A stretch of DNA of 64,000 nt from Prorocentrum cordatum (GCA_963575745.1 CAUYUJ010003589.1:1-64000), one strand, 5' to 3'; shown: positions 39,404 through 49,150, counted from the first letter of the stretch. The notes: a model not told the origin generated them from the letters alone. Made by a program: numbers and translations.

Positions 39404-40030
39404 CTCGCTGACCTTCGCTCGCCGCCGACAGGCCAGGCAGGCGACGGGGGGGGGCGCCTTGATGTCATCTCGTGCCCGCCGGCGCCGCCGAGGAGTGCTT
39501 CTTGCCGCGGCCCGCGCCGCGGGTCTCGCCCCCCGGCGCGGCCCCCCGCGCGCTGCAAGGGCAGGGGCGACCGTGACGAAGAGGGCGGGGAGGAGCAGGC
39601 GGGCGGTAGGTGAGGAGGAGGGGGAGAATGAGGATGAGGATGGGGGGGAGCAAGGGGAGAGGAAGGAGGAAGAGGGAACGGACGAGGAAGAGGTCGGGGA
39701 TGAGGACGACTGAGGGGGAGTCGGAGGAAGATCAGGCGGAAGACGAGCAAAGGGAGGAGGAGGAGCAGGACGACGACGACGACGACGACGGCAACAAAAA
39801 AAAAGACGAGGAGACGAGCCGAGCCGAGCCATGGAACCCACAGTGGTCAGCCTGACTGGGCAAGCCCTGCGCGGGATGCACGGGAACGGCACCCTCGAAA
39901 CACGTCATCAGCACGTGCGAAACCTCAAAAACCTTACCTCGCAGAGGTCCGCCGGCCCCGCTGGGGGCGCCCGGCTGCGGAACCGTACGATGCACTGGTG
40001 TCTTGGCGGCGCGCACAAGGGGGTGGAGGG
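39404..40030. other. GC- and purine-rich spacer
   Basis: GAGGAGGGGGAGAATGAGGA-type sequence at 39600-39720 and a GACGAC run at 39770-39790. No gene is called; frames are composition-driven. Confidence 0.45.
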
Positions 40031-40034
40031 AGGG

Positions 40035-40142
40035 GGGAGGGCTTCTTAGAAGGAGGCTGCTTCTTAGAAGGCGCCAGCCTCACATCTATAGATAAAGCCC
40101 GCGCCTTCTAAGAAGCAGGGGTGCTTCTAAGAACCCCTCCCC
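40035..40142. mobile_element. Family Q-like inverted-repeat element, copy 2
   Basis: GGAGGGCTTCTTAGAAGGAG and CTGCTTCTTAGAAGGCG on the left pair with CGCCTTCTAAGAAGCAGGGG and TGCTTCTAAGAACCCCTCC on the right; an ATCTATAGAT palindrome lies at the centre. Confidence 0.75.
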
Positions 40143-40449
40143 CCTCCCCCCACCCCCCTCTGCGCGTGGCTGAGTGTCGGTGTGTCCCGGGTGGTGCCTT
40201 TTCTGTCGTCTGTGCCCCGGCTCTGCACGCCTGCCTCCCCACTTAGCCAGGGCCCGGGCTCTCCCCCCCCAAAAAAACGTGGGGGGCGGGCCCGTCCGAT
40301 TTTTGTTCTGCCGCGGCAAACGAGCAGGGGAGGAGGAGGAGTCCGCTGCCCCTCAAGGGGGCTATCCTGGCGACGCGCCCGACAGATGACGACTGCAGCG
40401 CATGACACAGAAGGCAAAACCGTGCAGATTGCTGACTGGGACGTTCCGA
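40143..40449. other. Unassigned spacer
   Basis: GC-rich, with a C run and an A run near 40264-40277. No gene recognised. Confidence 0.4.
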
Positions 40450-40872
40450 ACAGAGCTTCGAACACCCAAGACGGCCAAAGGTGCCCCGAGGGTACCTCCC
40501 GCGAGAGGGCGAACGACATTGGAACCAAAACAAGCGCCCAGGATTGCCCAACAGGGCTTCAGGACGGCCCCAAGGCGTGCCAAAGATGGGCCCCAGAGGC
40601 CTCAACGTAGCCCCAAGAAGGCCCCAACAGGGACCCAAGAGGGTAAACTCGAACTGACATTCCCAGTCCTCCACCCCAAAATGATCCCCGAGACCACCAG
40701 CAAGCTAAGAAGCTCCAAAGAAGCCCCAACACCTCCAAGAGGCCCAACCGAGATCCGAAGAGGCCCTCAAGAGGTCCCCGAGAGGCCCCGAGACACCCCA
40801 AAGCCATTTCCAAAAGGCTTCCGAGAGACCTCACATGAAATCCCCACAGGCATCCAAGAGCCCTCTGACCCA
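40450..40872. repeat. Family L repeat, tract 4
   Basis: CCCCAAGGCGTGCC, CCCCAAGAAGGCCCC, CCAAGAGG and CCCCGAGAGGCCCCGAGA units. Followed at 40885 by CGGTGGAGGGATGGACCG, a motif that also precedes L tract 6 at 62.47 kb. Confidence 0.7.
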
Positions 40873-41009
40873 CAATCCAGGCACGGTGGAGGGATGGACC
40901 GTACACTCGTCCGCATTGCAATGACTGAATGTGAATACTACTCTCCTCTCTCCCCCGAAGATGGCTGGATCGTGGCCCGCCCCATTCCGAGTATGTTTAA
41001 AACACGCAC

Positions 41010-41034
41010 ACACGTACACATACACACACACTCA

Positions 41035-41065
<31 letters not shown>

Positions 41066-41076
41066 GCGCGCACGCA

Positions 41077-41108
<32 letters not shown>

Positions 41109-41173
41109 CAGAGAGACACCACAGGAACACACTGACCAAACACACATACACACAAGCAAACAAACAAACTAAC

Positions 41174-41227
<54 letters not shown>

Positions 41228-41230
41228 GCA

Positions 41231-41280
<50 letters not shown>

Positions 41281-41342
41281 CGTACACCAACAACCACACA
41301 CACACATACACTCACAAACATACACACACACACACTGCATTC
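41010..41342. repeat. CA microsatellite, about 330 bp
   Basis: ACACAC runs with CACGCACG blocks at 41064-41096 and 41220-41250. Confidence 0.98.
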
Positions 41343-41720
41343 CATGAGTTGGTCGTTCTTGCTTTTTCGATCGGAGCGCTTCGGTGCCTCAACATGGCGT
41401 TGCCACTGCAGCGCTGGCCTCATTGTATGATCTGGGCTTTGCTCCCGCCGTTCAGAATCGCGCTTTCGCTACAGCGCTTGCCACTGTTGTGGGTCCCCGT
41501 CCTTCCACATCGTTGTCGCCAACCTCCTTTCCTATCCTCCGCCTTCTCCTGGTCCCCCTGCTGATGCGGCTCCCTCCGCTCCAATGCACGCTAATGCTGC
41601 CAGTCCTCGTCCTCAGCCTTCATCATCATCGTTTCCCTCCTGTTCATCCGTCACCGCCTCCTCCTCCTCCTTCTCCTCCTCCTCCTCCTCCTCCTCTTCC
41701 TCCTCCTCCCCTCTATTGAC
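41343..41720. repeat. Weak family M sequence, then TCC array
   Basis: 41345-41490 has TTCAGAATCGCGCTTTCGCT, reminiscent of family M. 41655-41712 is a TCC array. Confidence 0.5.
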
Positions 41721-41847
41721 ACGCGTCCCCAGAAGAAGAAAAAACAACGCAATGGGAAGGGACGGTGGGTAGGCCGTCAGATATGGTGCGAGCGAACCCA
41801 GCATGCCCCCCCTTGCCCTTCCCCCCGCGTTCATATCGCGTCGCTGT

Positions 41848-42294
41848 CGCCTAGTTCTCGCCCAGACAGGGCACGCCGAGCAAATGAGAAATGCGCGCCA
41901 AGTCTGCGAGTTCCAGCGCCGCTCGGCGCGACGAAGGCGCGTCGGTGAGAAGGCCGCATGCCTGCGCAATGGCAAAAGGCGCGACAGGGCGCGACGAGGG
42001 CTTCCTGCCACTCTGCTCTGGGCCCAACTTTCGCACCAGAGCGACCGCCAACCATTGGCTCGCAGCGGCAAGGTTCACGCGTTGCCTCGTCGATGCCTTT
42101 CCCGCGCCCTGCCCCGACGGAGCACGCGCCCCTTCGCGCGGAGCTCGTCCGACGGACGCGGCGCTCGCCACGGTGCGGGGGAGGGCAGTCCGCCGCTGCG
42201 CGTTGGCAAGACAGTTGCCGAAGGCGACCGCGCTCTCCCCGCGGCGGCCTCGAACTGACGCTACGCTGCGGGACCTCGCGAGGCCGACGCCCAT
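41848..42294 (-). CDS. Uncertain minus-strand open reading frame, probably helical
   Basis: The frame ends at a TAG near 41851. Its last 80 residues read RVNLAAASQWLAVALVRKLG, then RPVAPFAIAQACGLLTDAPS, SRRAALELADLARISHLLGV, alternating hydrophobic and charged residues as in helical repeats. Upstream it is alanine/arginine-rich. Of the GC-rich frames in the window this has the most protein-like pattern, but plus-strand frames over 41803-42425 are also open, and I recognise no domain. No start codon or splice site is decided. Confidence 0.25.
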
Positions 42295-42866
42295 CCGCCT
42301 TCGGCGCGCGCAGCGGGGCAGCCTTCCAGAGGCCCCCTGCGCCGCGCTTCTGGACTGACCCCCTGCGCGCCCGCGAGGCGCGGCAAGGATGCCGAGCGGC
42401 CGAGAAGGGAGCTCCAGCGCTGTGAACCGAGGGAGGGGCGGGAGCGAGAGAAGCCAAAAGGAGGGACGACGAGAGCACGAGCCCTTCCCTCACAGATGGG
42501 CTTGTTGGAGGAGCCGTGCTTTCACAGGGAGGCCTCTGCACACATCCCAAAAGCCCTTCTTTCACAGAGGGGCCAACATGTCACGTCAGTAATGTCGGCT
42601 TTTGGATTGCCCGCACTGGGGGGCCAAAGAATTGCTCGCCAGGGGCGCATCGTCTCGTCGCGCCTGTCCCGCGCATCAATGCCTGCCACCCTGCGGACCG
42701 TCCACAGCGGCCTGTCTTTGGTGAGAGGCGTGGCAGCCGCGCTTCTGCGCGCTGCGCTCAGAGACGGCGGCCCCGATCGCGGGCTCCACGCCAGCCTGGC
42801 TGGCGCCACAGTGCGGCATGCCGCGCAGGCGCAGGGGCGCCTCGAGCGGGCCTGAAGCGCCGACCG
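42295..42866. other. GC-rich spacer
   Basis: No gene or tandem repeat recognised; a CTTTCACAGNGGGGCC-like motif occurs near 42527 and 42562. Confidence 0.35.
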
Positions 42867-43060
42867 ACCTGATGATGCTGATGATGATGCTGATGATGAT
42901 GATGCTGATGATGATGATGCTGATGATGATGATGATGATGCTGATGATGATGCTGATGATGCTGATGTTGATGCTGATGATGATGCTGATGCTGATGCTG
43001 CTGCTGATGCTGCCGATGCTGATGATGATGATGAGGAGGAGGAGGAGGATGATGATGACA
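42867..43060. repeat. GAT/GCT array
   Basis: GATGATGATGCT units with irregular spacing, ending in GATGATGATGAGGAGGAGG. It is the only long GAT-sense array in its half of the window; the big arrays are ATC on the plus strand. Confidence 0.95.
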
Positions 43061-43620
43061 GCGCTGGGGATCACGCGGCATGCACGCGGCCATAGATCGG
43101 GGACTGGGTCCAGACGTCATCCGAGGATATCTGTTTGCTCCACTTCCGCGGCCCCGGAGCTCCCTGCCCCCTCCCCTGGGGGCAACGCTGCGTCCCAGAC
43201 CCGTGTCTGGTGGTCCCGTGACCCGATGGCGTGCCGGGGAGCAGAAATGCTGGAGGGAGGCCACCTCCGAACTCCTCGTCGGCCGTGGTTGATCATCTGG
43301 GAATGAAAGCCTGGGCTCGTTATCTTCAGATGATACCCTGTGGAGTACTGTCCAGTGGATGGATCGGGCTCAGCCCTTGGGATCCATTGGGATCCATCCT
43401 GGCTGGAGGAGCGCCTGGACCCAAAAGAGCACGTGTCGTCAGAGGTCCGGGGGGGGGCAGCGAAGCCTGGGCGGAGCGAGCCCGTCTGCGTCCGCCGCAC
43501 CGTCGCAAAGGGGAGAGGCCTGGCGCGAAGCGCGCAGGCGGCCCGTGTGCCACCGCAAGGATCTGGCGTCGGGGGCGCCCGAGGGCGCGAAAGCAGCAAA
43601 CGAAGAGAGCGCACAGCAAC
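43061..43620. other. Unassigned spacer
   Basis: Balanced to GC-rich. TGGGATCCATTGGGATCCAT at about 43378 is a short direct repeat. No gene. Confidence 0.4.
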
Positions 43621-43735
43621 TATCCGAGGAGGAGGAGGAGGAGGAGGAGGAGAAAAGGAGGAGGAGGAGGAGGAGGAGGAGGAGGGGGAGGAGGAGGAGG
43701 GGGAAAAGGAGGAGGAGGAGGAGGAGGAGGTCCGC
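43621..43735. repeat. GGA array
   Basis: AGGAGG run with GGGG and AAAAGG interruptions. Confidence 0.95.
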
Positions 43736-44030
43736 GCCAACCTTCGGCCAATCCCGCACCAACCCCTCGAACACTCGGGTCGAGCCATCGAACAAAGTTC
43801 TGGCCTTCTGAGACAACAGTTCGCGGAAGCTCTTGGTTGCCCCAATGGCGCCCAAAAGCGCGCCCAATGGCGCGCACAGCGGACCTCCCTCACATAGCGG
43901 TATTGGGCGCCATTGGTCGCTCTGGAAAGCTACGCGGCGCTGCGCGCTATTTGGCGATGCTCGCCGATCTAGACTCAATGCACGACGAGCGGAGTCGTCC
44001 GTGACTTACTAACCAACGCTCGCGGGTTGC

Positions 44031-44176
44031 GAAAGGTTCCCTTGGCCCAGGCTGCCCCCAGCGCTCCTCTCAGTGTTTGAGGTCATGGGCCCCCCTGGGC
44101 CTCGTCAGGGGTGCTCTGGAGACCGTGGGGGCCTCATTGGAAATCCTGGGGAGCACCTTGGGCCAGGAGCACTTCT
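44031..44176. mobile_element. Family H inverted-repeat element, copy 2
   Basis: GAAAGGTTCCCTTGGCCCAG at the left and GCACCTTGGGCCAGGAGCAC at the right are inverted partners; the middle CATTGGAAATCCTGGGGAG matches copy 1. Confidence 0.7.
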
Positions 44177-44187
44177 ACAAGGGCGCC

Positions 44188-44325
44188 TAACTTCGCGCTT
44201 CGTGCTGCGCGAAGCGCGAATAGATTTGCACTCTCGCGCCACCCCCGAGGGGAGAAGAGCAGGATGAGGAGGAAACGAAGCCGAACCGCGAAGAGCGAAT
44301 AGCTTCGCGCACTCGAGGGCGCACC
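44188..44325. repeat. Hairpin-containing segment
   Basis: TTCGCGCTTCGTGCTGCGCG then AAGCGCGAA folds as an 11-bp stem at 44192-44219; GAGCGAATAGCTTCGCGC near 44295 repeats the arm. Confidence 0.55.
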
Positions 44326-44650
44326 TGTTCTAGCAACACCCGAAGAGTACTCCAGATTCCGCAACAGAGGGGAAGTGGTCTGATTCGGGAGGGGGGGGGG
44401 GCTCACTGGAGCTGCCTGGGAGGGTTCCAGGGGCGTCTGGGCAAAAGGCCACCCTTCCATGGCTGGTCTGGGGGGGGCGGTCTAAAAACTGCTCGCCTGG
44501 GAGGGCTGTGACCCCCTCCCCGTCGTTACAAGATTTGGAGAAACCCGTCCGCGCTCTCCCCATCCCCGCCGGCTCGCCCTGGCTCAGCGCGAAGAACTTC
44601 GTTCGGGGGGCACGGGCTGGCCTGAACGGGCCCTCATGAAAACGACTTGG
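44326..44650. other. Spacer sharing a segment with 46.42 kb
   Basis: CCCCGCCGGCTCGCCCTGGC then TCAGCGC (about 44560-44590) is also present near 46427-46455 (CCCCGCCGGCTTGCCCTGGC). No gene recognised. Confidence 0.5.
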
Positions 44651-44821
44651 AAGCTGGGCAAGGGCTGGCAAATCCGTGGCTGCTAAAACGGTCGTCCCAG
44701 AAGAGGAGAACAAATTCCTGGAATCAAGCTCAACGCACGAAATAATAAACGGGCTGCTTCACGGAAAAAACAAACGAGCTCTGTTTTACCAGCCACGGGT
44801 TTGCCAGCCTTTGCCCGGCTT
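44651..44821. mobile_element. Family N inverted-repeat element
   Basis: The left AAGCTGGGCAAGGGCTGGCA, AATCCGTGGC and the right GCCACGGGTTTGCCAGCCTT, TGCCCGGCTT form inverted ends of about 38 bp with few mismatches. Single copy here. The flanks TGAAAACGACT and TGAATGACGACT are similar but not immediately adjacent on the left, so a target duplication is only possible. Confidence 0.8.
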
Positions 44822-45236
44822 CTGAATGACGACTCCCAATCTGAAAGTTGACGCGAGATCCGCTGCAGACATCCCACGAACACTGGACCGTCAAAATCCA
44901 GGGCGCGCTTGGTCACAAAGCGTCGGCAAACCCAAGTTCTGGCACACTCAAGTCTTACTTTCCCGACCGAGACGTACCCATCCGCGCCCTCTCCGGCTTA
45001 CGCACCAGTCTCGGGGGTTGGCGAGACTGGGTTTAATGGGACCTGGCTTCATGATCTATACAAGGATACCAAAAGACGCCCCCCCCCCGCCCCATCCAAC
45101 TAACCGGAACTGCCGCCACACGTGGCTTGGTGATTCCAAGCCACGGCTACGGCAGACCTGGCTTGGTGATTCCAAACCATATTTTGGGCCTCGGGGCCCA
45201 ATGACTGACCGGCTCCCCCGAACTGGGGTCCTGGCT
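44822..45236. other. Spacer with duplicated TGGCTTGGTGATTCCAA
   Basis: TGGCTTGGTGATTCCAA occurs at about 45123 and 45160. A C run lies at 45080-45090. No gene. Confidence 0.5.
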
Positions 45237-45237
45237 C

Positions 45238-45410
45238 CAGTCAACCCGTACCATAAGGATACGCGATAAGGGTGCAAAGGCCTTGGACGTCCATTCCACA
45301 GCTTTTCGAGCTGGGCGCGGCCAACGAAAGTCGCCAAGACTAAACCAAAAAGGCAAGGATGCAAGGGTACCCTTGGGAAGGTTGCACATCCTTACTTTGC
45401 GGATTTACTG
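45238..45410. mobile_element. Family O mariner-like MITE, copy 3
   Basis: 173 bp, CAGTCAACCCGTACCATAAG to CCTTACTTTGCGGATTTACTG, the same length as copy 2 within one base. The right flank is TA; the left flank is TC, presumably mutated. The B element lies immediately to the right, overlapping by its target duplication. Confidence 0.8.
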
Positions 45411-45413
45411 TAT

Positions 45414-45617
45414 TAGAGGAACGAACAATAACATAAACATAAGAACTCTGAGGTCCGCGCCGATTTCTAAGATCCGCGCTGGACCCCCCTCACTGGCGAG
45501 CGCAGCGCGCCAATGGCGGCGCCAGAGGCGCCGCCAGGGGAGGGGGCCCCAGCGCCGATCCGAGAAACCTGCGCGGACCTCCGAGCTATCATGTTTATGT
45601 CATTGTTCGTTCCCCTA
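45414..45617. mobile_element. Family B foldback MITE, copy 4
   Basis: 204 bp from TAGAGGAACGAACAATAACA to TGTCATTGTTCGTTCCCCTA. Perfect 5-bp duplication TGTAT at 45409-45413 and 45618-45622. Palindromic arms and a GGCGCC/GCGCGC core as in copy 1. Confidence 0.92.
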
Positions 45618-45627
45618 TGTATACCTA

Positions 45628-45762
45628 AACTAAAACACCCCCTGTAGTAAAACGAGGTTCTGTCAAAACGCCCTCGGGCCCAAGCCTGGCGGGCGCAAGC
45701 CTGGAAAACGACGGCCGCGGCGCCCTCGATCGAGAACCGAAAACGGACAATCCACCCCCGAT
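45628..45762. mobile_element. Family E inverted-repeat element, copy 2
   Basis: The interior AACGACGGCCGCGGCGCCCT and CGAGAACCGAAAACGGACA is nearly identical to E1 at 25.2 kb; the terminal repeats are decayed. Confidence 0.7.
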
Positions 45763-46014
45763 GGACTGCATACCCAAAACGCCCGAAACGTCCCCGTCCG
45801 GTCGGGGAACTTCTGACACGGGTCAATCCAGGGTCAGTCAGGCCTTGCAGAATCCTGCAATATCCTGCAATACCCTGCACCCAAACCCGGGTCAATGCGA
45901 GAAGGATCCTGCAAGATCCTGCAGGATCCTGCACCCAAACCTGGGTCAATGCGACCCTCGCCCTGCAGGATCCTGCAACATCTGGCGCTCTGGCTGACCC
46001 CCGCTTGCATTGAC

Positions 46015-46245
46015 TTGAGCAGGGACCGACCGTCCCGGCATTCCTATAGTCCTACCACGACATGTTTTAGTACCCAAAAATGTTCTCAGAACAAAAACAA
46101 TGTTCTTGGAACATTGACCCGATGTGTTAGAACGAGACAGACTCCGCCAGACATGTTCTAAGAACACTTCGTGGAAACCACACAAGGTTCTTAGAACATC
46201 GCTTGGTAGGGCTATAGGCGAGCCAGGACGTTTCGCCACTGCTTG
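46015..46245. mobile_element. Family C element, copy 4, inserted in D2
   Basis: 231 bp, TTGAGCAGGGACCGACCGTC to GTTTCGCCACTGCTTG, flanked by ATTGAC on both sides (46009-46014, 46246-46251); the uninterrupted D3 reads ACTGACCCCCG at this point. Five GTTCTNAGAAC-type palindromes lie at 46081, 46101, 46124 (half), 46154 and 46186. Confidence 0.9.
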
Positions 46246-46268
46246 ATTGACCCCCGTCTCAAGGCTTA

Positions 46269-46402
46269 AGTCGGGCCTGTCCCCCTACAGGGGGATTCTC
46301 GACGAAAAATAACAAATACCCCGAAGATAATCCAAAAATAGTTCAACAATAGTCTGGGTATTTTGGGGGTATTTTTTGTTTTTCGTCGAAGATCCCCCTT
46401 TC
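46269..46402. mobile_element. Family A element, copy 4, right end deleted
   Basis: TTAAGTCGGGCCTGTCCCCC start, then an internal hairpin (GGGGGATTCTCGACGAAAAA against TTTTTCGTCGAAGATCCCCC). The terminal right inverted repeat is missing. It interrupts the right end of D2. Confidence 0.78.
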
Positions 46403-46411
46403 GGCTCCCGA

Positions 46412-46628
46412 TCCGGGCCCTCCCCGTCCCCGCCGGCTTGCCCTGGCTCAGCGCCGTGGCCCGCAGGCGCGCCGCGTCCCGGCGCTGCGAGGGCGGCTCC
46501 CGGGGCGGCTCCTCCGGCCTGCGCGGCGAGCCCTCGGGCGGCGGCTCCTCCTGCCGGAGGGGGGCGCGGGCACGCCGCCGCCTCCGGCCCTCGCAGGGCC
46601 CCCGAGGAGGCGGCATGCCGTCCTGGGC
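46412..46628. other. GC-rich spacer between elements
   Basis: Open in all frames because of composition. CGCCGGCTTGCCCTGGCTCA is shared with 44.56 kb. Confidence 0.4.
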
Positions 46629-46790
46629 TCAAGTCGTGCGTGTCCCCCTACACGGGGGATCTTGGAAGACAAACCAAAAAAGTAGTCCAAAAATGCCCTA
46701 AAATACTCAACAATGGTCAAAAAATCGTCCCCAGACCATTTTTTGACTATTCTTGAATCTTACTCCTGTAGAGCGACAGGCCCGACTTCA
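46629..46790. mobile_element. Family A MITE, copy 5
   Basis: 162 bp, TCAAGTCGTGCGTGTCCCCC to GAGCGACAGGCCCGACTTCA, with a perfect 8-bp duplication TCCTGGGC (46621-46628, 46791-46798). Confidence 0.92.
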
Positions 46791-46890
46791 TCCTGGGCGC
46801 CGTGGCACTGCGAGGGTGAGGTCCTGGACCCCGAGGTCCGACGCTCCAGGAGAAAGCTGGTGCAGCGGGCGGGACTTGGGCCGTCTTCGG

Positions 46891-47139
46891 TCGGGGATCT
46901 TCTGACCCGGGTCAATCCAGACCCGGGTCAGCAGGAAACCAAAAACTGCAATGCAAGAGAAAAAAAAAACTGCAACGCAGATCTTCGCAAACCCGGGTCA
47001 GCCAACATGCGCGGCCGCCTCGCGGCCACGAGCGGCTCGCTAACCCGGGGTCAGCCAGAGGGGGTCTTCGCAGGATCCTGCAGGATCCGGCGCTCTGGCT
47101 GACCCCCGTTTGCACTGACCCCCGTCTCAGGGCTCCCGA
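46891..47139. mobile_element. Family D element, copy 3
   Basis: 249 bp, TCGGGGATCTTCTGACCCGG to GTCTCAGGGCTCCCGA. Perfect 5-bp duplication TTCGG (46886-46890, 47140-47144). Includes two CTGCAANGCA motifs around an A run and a GCGGCCGCCTCGCGGCC hairpin. Confidence 0.9.
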
Positions 47140-47680
47140 TTCGGCCTCCGGGGGGCCCTCGCCGGGCCTCGAGAGCGTCGGTCAACGACTCGCGGCGAAG
47201 AGCGAGCCCCGGGGAAGTGGTCGAGACCTCCCGCGCGAGCCCCACGCGGGCACGCGCGGGCACGTCGTCGTCTCCGGCCCTCGCGGGGCCCCCGGGAGGC
47301 GCCTGCCGCCGTCGGCGTCGTGGAGCTGCGAGGGCGAGGCTGGAGGGCCGAGGTTGCTGGGGCGTCGTCGTCCAAGGCTGCGCTGACGGCGTGTTTGGTC
47401 GACGGTGTGGTTGGGAACATGGTTTTGTCTTGCATCGAGCTCACGCAGAACTACAGGTTGGAAATCATACACACAACCGCTTCATGCATGTCGGATATGC
47501 GAGCGTGTCGAGCGAAAACGACACAGCGCCTTGCAGGAAAGAGCGAACCACGCGTGCCTACAATTGGGTTGGCCACGAACCACGCTTTCCTACGACTGGC
47601 TTTCCGACACCGCCGCTGGCCGACACACCTTCAGCGCGCCTTCTGGGCCCGTGAGGGCGCGCGCTCGCCGCCGCCACCCA
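47140..47680. other. Unassigned GC-rich to balanced stretch
   Basis: No repeat structure. The part 47400-47600 has moderate GC and open plus frames (VGNMVLSCIELTQNYRLEII) without family resemblance. Confidence 0.35.
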
Positions 47681-47720
<40 letters not shown>

Positions 47721-48460
47721 GCGGCGGCGACGACAGCGGCGACCACGACGGCGGCCACGAGGCGACGACGCGTGAAGCGGCGGCGGCGACGACGGCGGTG
47801 GGGCCGCGGCGCTGCGCGGCGTGCGCGCGCCTCTGCGAAGTCGGGGCCATCCGCTTGCTCCGCGCGCTCCCGGTGCCGCACCTTCTTTGGCACGTCGTCG
47901 CACGTCGTGGACAGGCCCGCTCGTCGTGGTCGTCGCGGGCATCGCCGTCGCCGCCGGCATCGCCGACGCCTCCGCCGCCACCACCGCCCTCCTCCTCCTG
48001 CTGCTGCGCCTGCTCGTTCTCGAAGTCCCCCCGCTCTTGCTCGCCCTCCTACTCCTGCCCGGCCTCCACCTCCTGCTCTCGCTCCCGCTCCTGCTCCTGC
48101 TCCATCCCCCTGTCCCCCCACTGCCTCCTGATGACACTAGCCAGTACTGCTGCTGCTGCTGCTGCTGCGGCACTGCGGAGGAGATCTCGGACGTGCCCAC
48201 CACGTGAGTTGGAGCACCGTCTGCCAAGCAGCGCCGCTGAGCGCACATCGAGCAGTACCTCTGGAGCTCCCCTTCCTCCACCTCCTCCGCCTCCTCCTGC
48301 TACGCTCCCACGGGCTCGCGCCTCACCCTCAACTACCTCAACAGAGGGAGAGGGAGAGAGAGAGAGAGAACTCCTCCTCGTCGTCCTCCTCCTAACCCCT
48401 GCTCCTGCTGCTCCTCTCCCTCCCCCAATACTTCTTCTCATCCCCCTCCTTCTCCCTCCC
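47681..48460. repeat. GAC/GGC triplet array, CTG run and C/T-rich tract
   Basis: GGCGACGGCGACGGCGACGG at 47690-47770; TGCTGCTGCTGCTGCTGCTG at 48147-48170; GAGAGA at 48345-48370; CT-rich elsewhere. Confidence 0.75.
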
Positions 48461-48461
48461 T

Positions 48462-48899
48462 CTACTCCCCTCGAGGGAGGCACCGCGCCTCCATCTGAGC
48501 GAGAATGTCGGACATCCGCCTGTACAGCTCGAGGCTGTCGTCGTCCAGGCGCCACCGCTCGTTCCGGAACGTCTGCGGGGATCCGGCGGCCACGGCCGCA
48601 GTCGCTGCCGCCGTCGCTGTTGAGGAGGACGCTCGGGAATCGAAGCCGCTGGACGTCTCTGGCCCCGCATGGGCCTCGAGAGGCCTCGCGTGGCCTCCGG
48701 AGGCCTCCAGCGATCGTCGTCGCCGCAGTAGCTGCAGCCGTCGTCTTCCTGCTGGGTCTGCTCCTTCCACCCCCATCCCCACGAGGGGAAAGAAGCGAGG
48801 CGACTCTGTGCTGCTCTTGTCTCTCTGTCCACCTCTCGCTCCGCCCGAAGTCACGTTCTGGTCCGAGCTCGTGTTGCAGACGCGGACGCTCCCGAACAC
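48462..48899 (-). CDS. Uncertain minus-strand open reading frame with amphipathic C-terminus
   Basis: The frame opens after a TAG at about 48914 and ends at a TAG at 48462. Its last 40 residues, GSPQTFRNERWRLDDDSLEL then YRRMSDILAQMEARCLPRGE, are amphipathic and almost free of repeat bias, with G/C in nearly every third position. The middle holds an Ala/Ser/Thr linker (ASSSTATAAATAAVAAG), and the start NTSSDQNVTSGGARGG is also balanced. The plus-strand frame 48505-48912 starts at a real ATG over the same bases and is a rival reading. No family is recognised. Confidence 0.25.
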   Translation of the reverse strand: MFGSVRVCNTSSDQNVTSGGARGGQRDKSSTESPRFFPLVGMGVEGADPAGRRRLQLLRRRRSLEASGGHARPLEAHAGPETSSGFDSRASSSTATAAATAAVAAGSPQTFRNERWRLDDDSLELYRRMSDILAQMEARCLPRGE

Positions 48900-48949
48900 C
48901 GTGTCTCCCTAAAGGATTGGTTGGGTCTGGCGAAGATTTGTAACGTTTC

Positions 48950-49150
48950 CGCCCGTTGACGCCACGTGCGCTGGGTAGGTCTGGCGAGGCTTCGCCACGT
49001 TGGCGCCTCAATACCGCCTTGTTGCCGCCTCGTTGCCGCCTGGCCCGTCGGGGTTGGACGCCTCGTGCGCTGGGTAGGACCGGCGAAATTTCGCCACGAT
49101 GCCGCCAGATGCCGCCTCGTTGCCGCCTCATACGCTGGGTAGCTTGGTTC
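48950..49150. repeat. Tandem duplication of about 110 bp
   Basis: GTGCGCTGGGTAGGTCTGGC with GAGGCTTCGCCACGTTG (48967) and GTGCGCTGGGTAGGACCGGC with GAAATTTCGCCACGATG (49065) are copies; GTTGCCGCCTCGTTGCCGCC follows each, and TACGCTGGGTAGCTTGG begins a third. Confidence 0.8.

Larger units (their letters stand above)
45802..46411. mobile_element. Family D element, copy 2, carrying C and A insertions
   Basis: Starts TCGGGGAACTTCTGAC, ends GGCTCCCGA. Perfect 5-bp duplication TCCGG (45797-45801, 46412-46416). Without the two inserts its length approximates D3. Its left part has repeated AATCCTGCAATATCCTGCAA and GGATCCTGCAAGATCCTGCA blocks. Confidence 0.87.
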
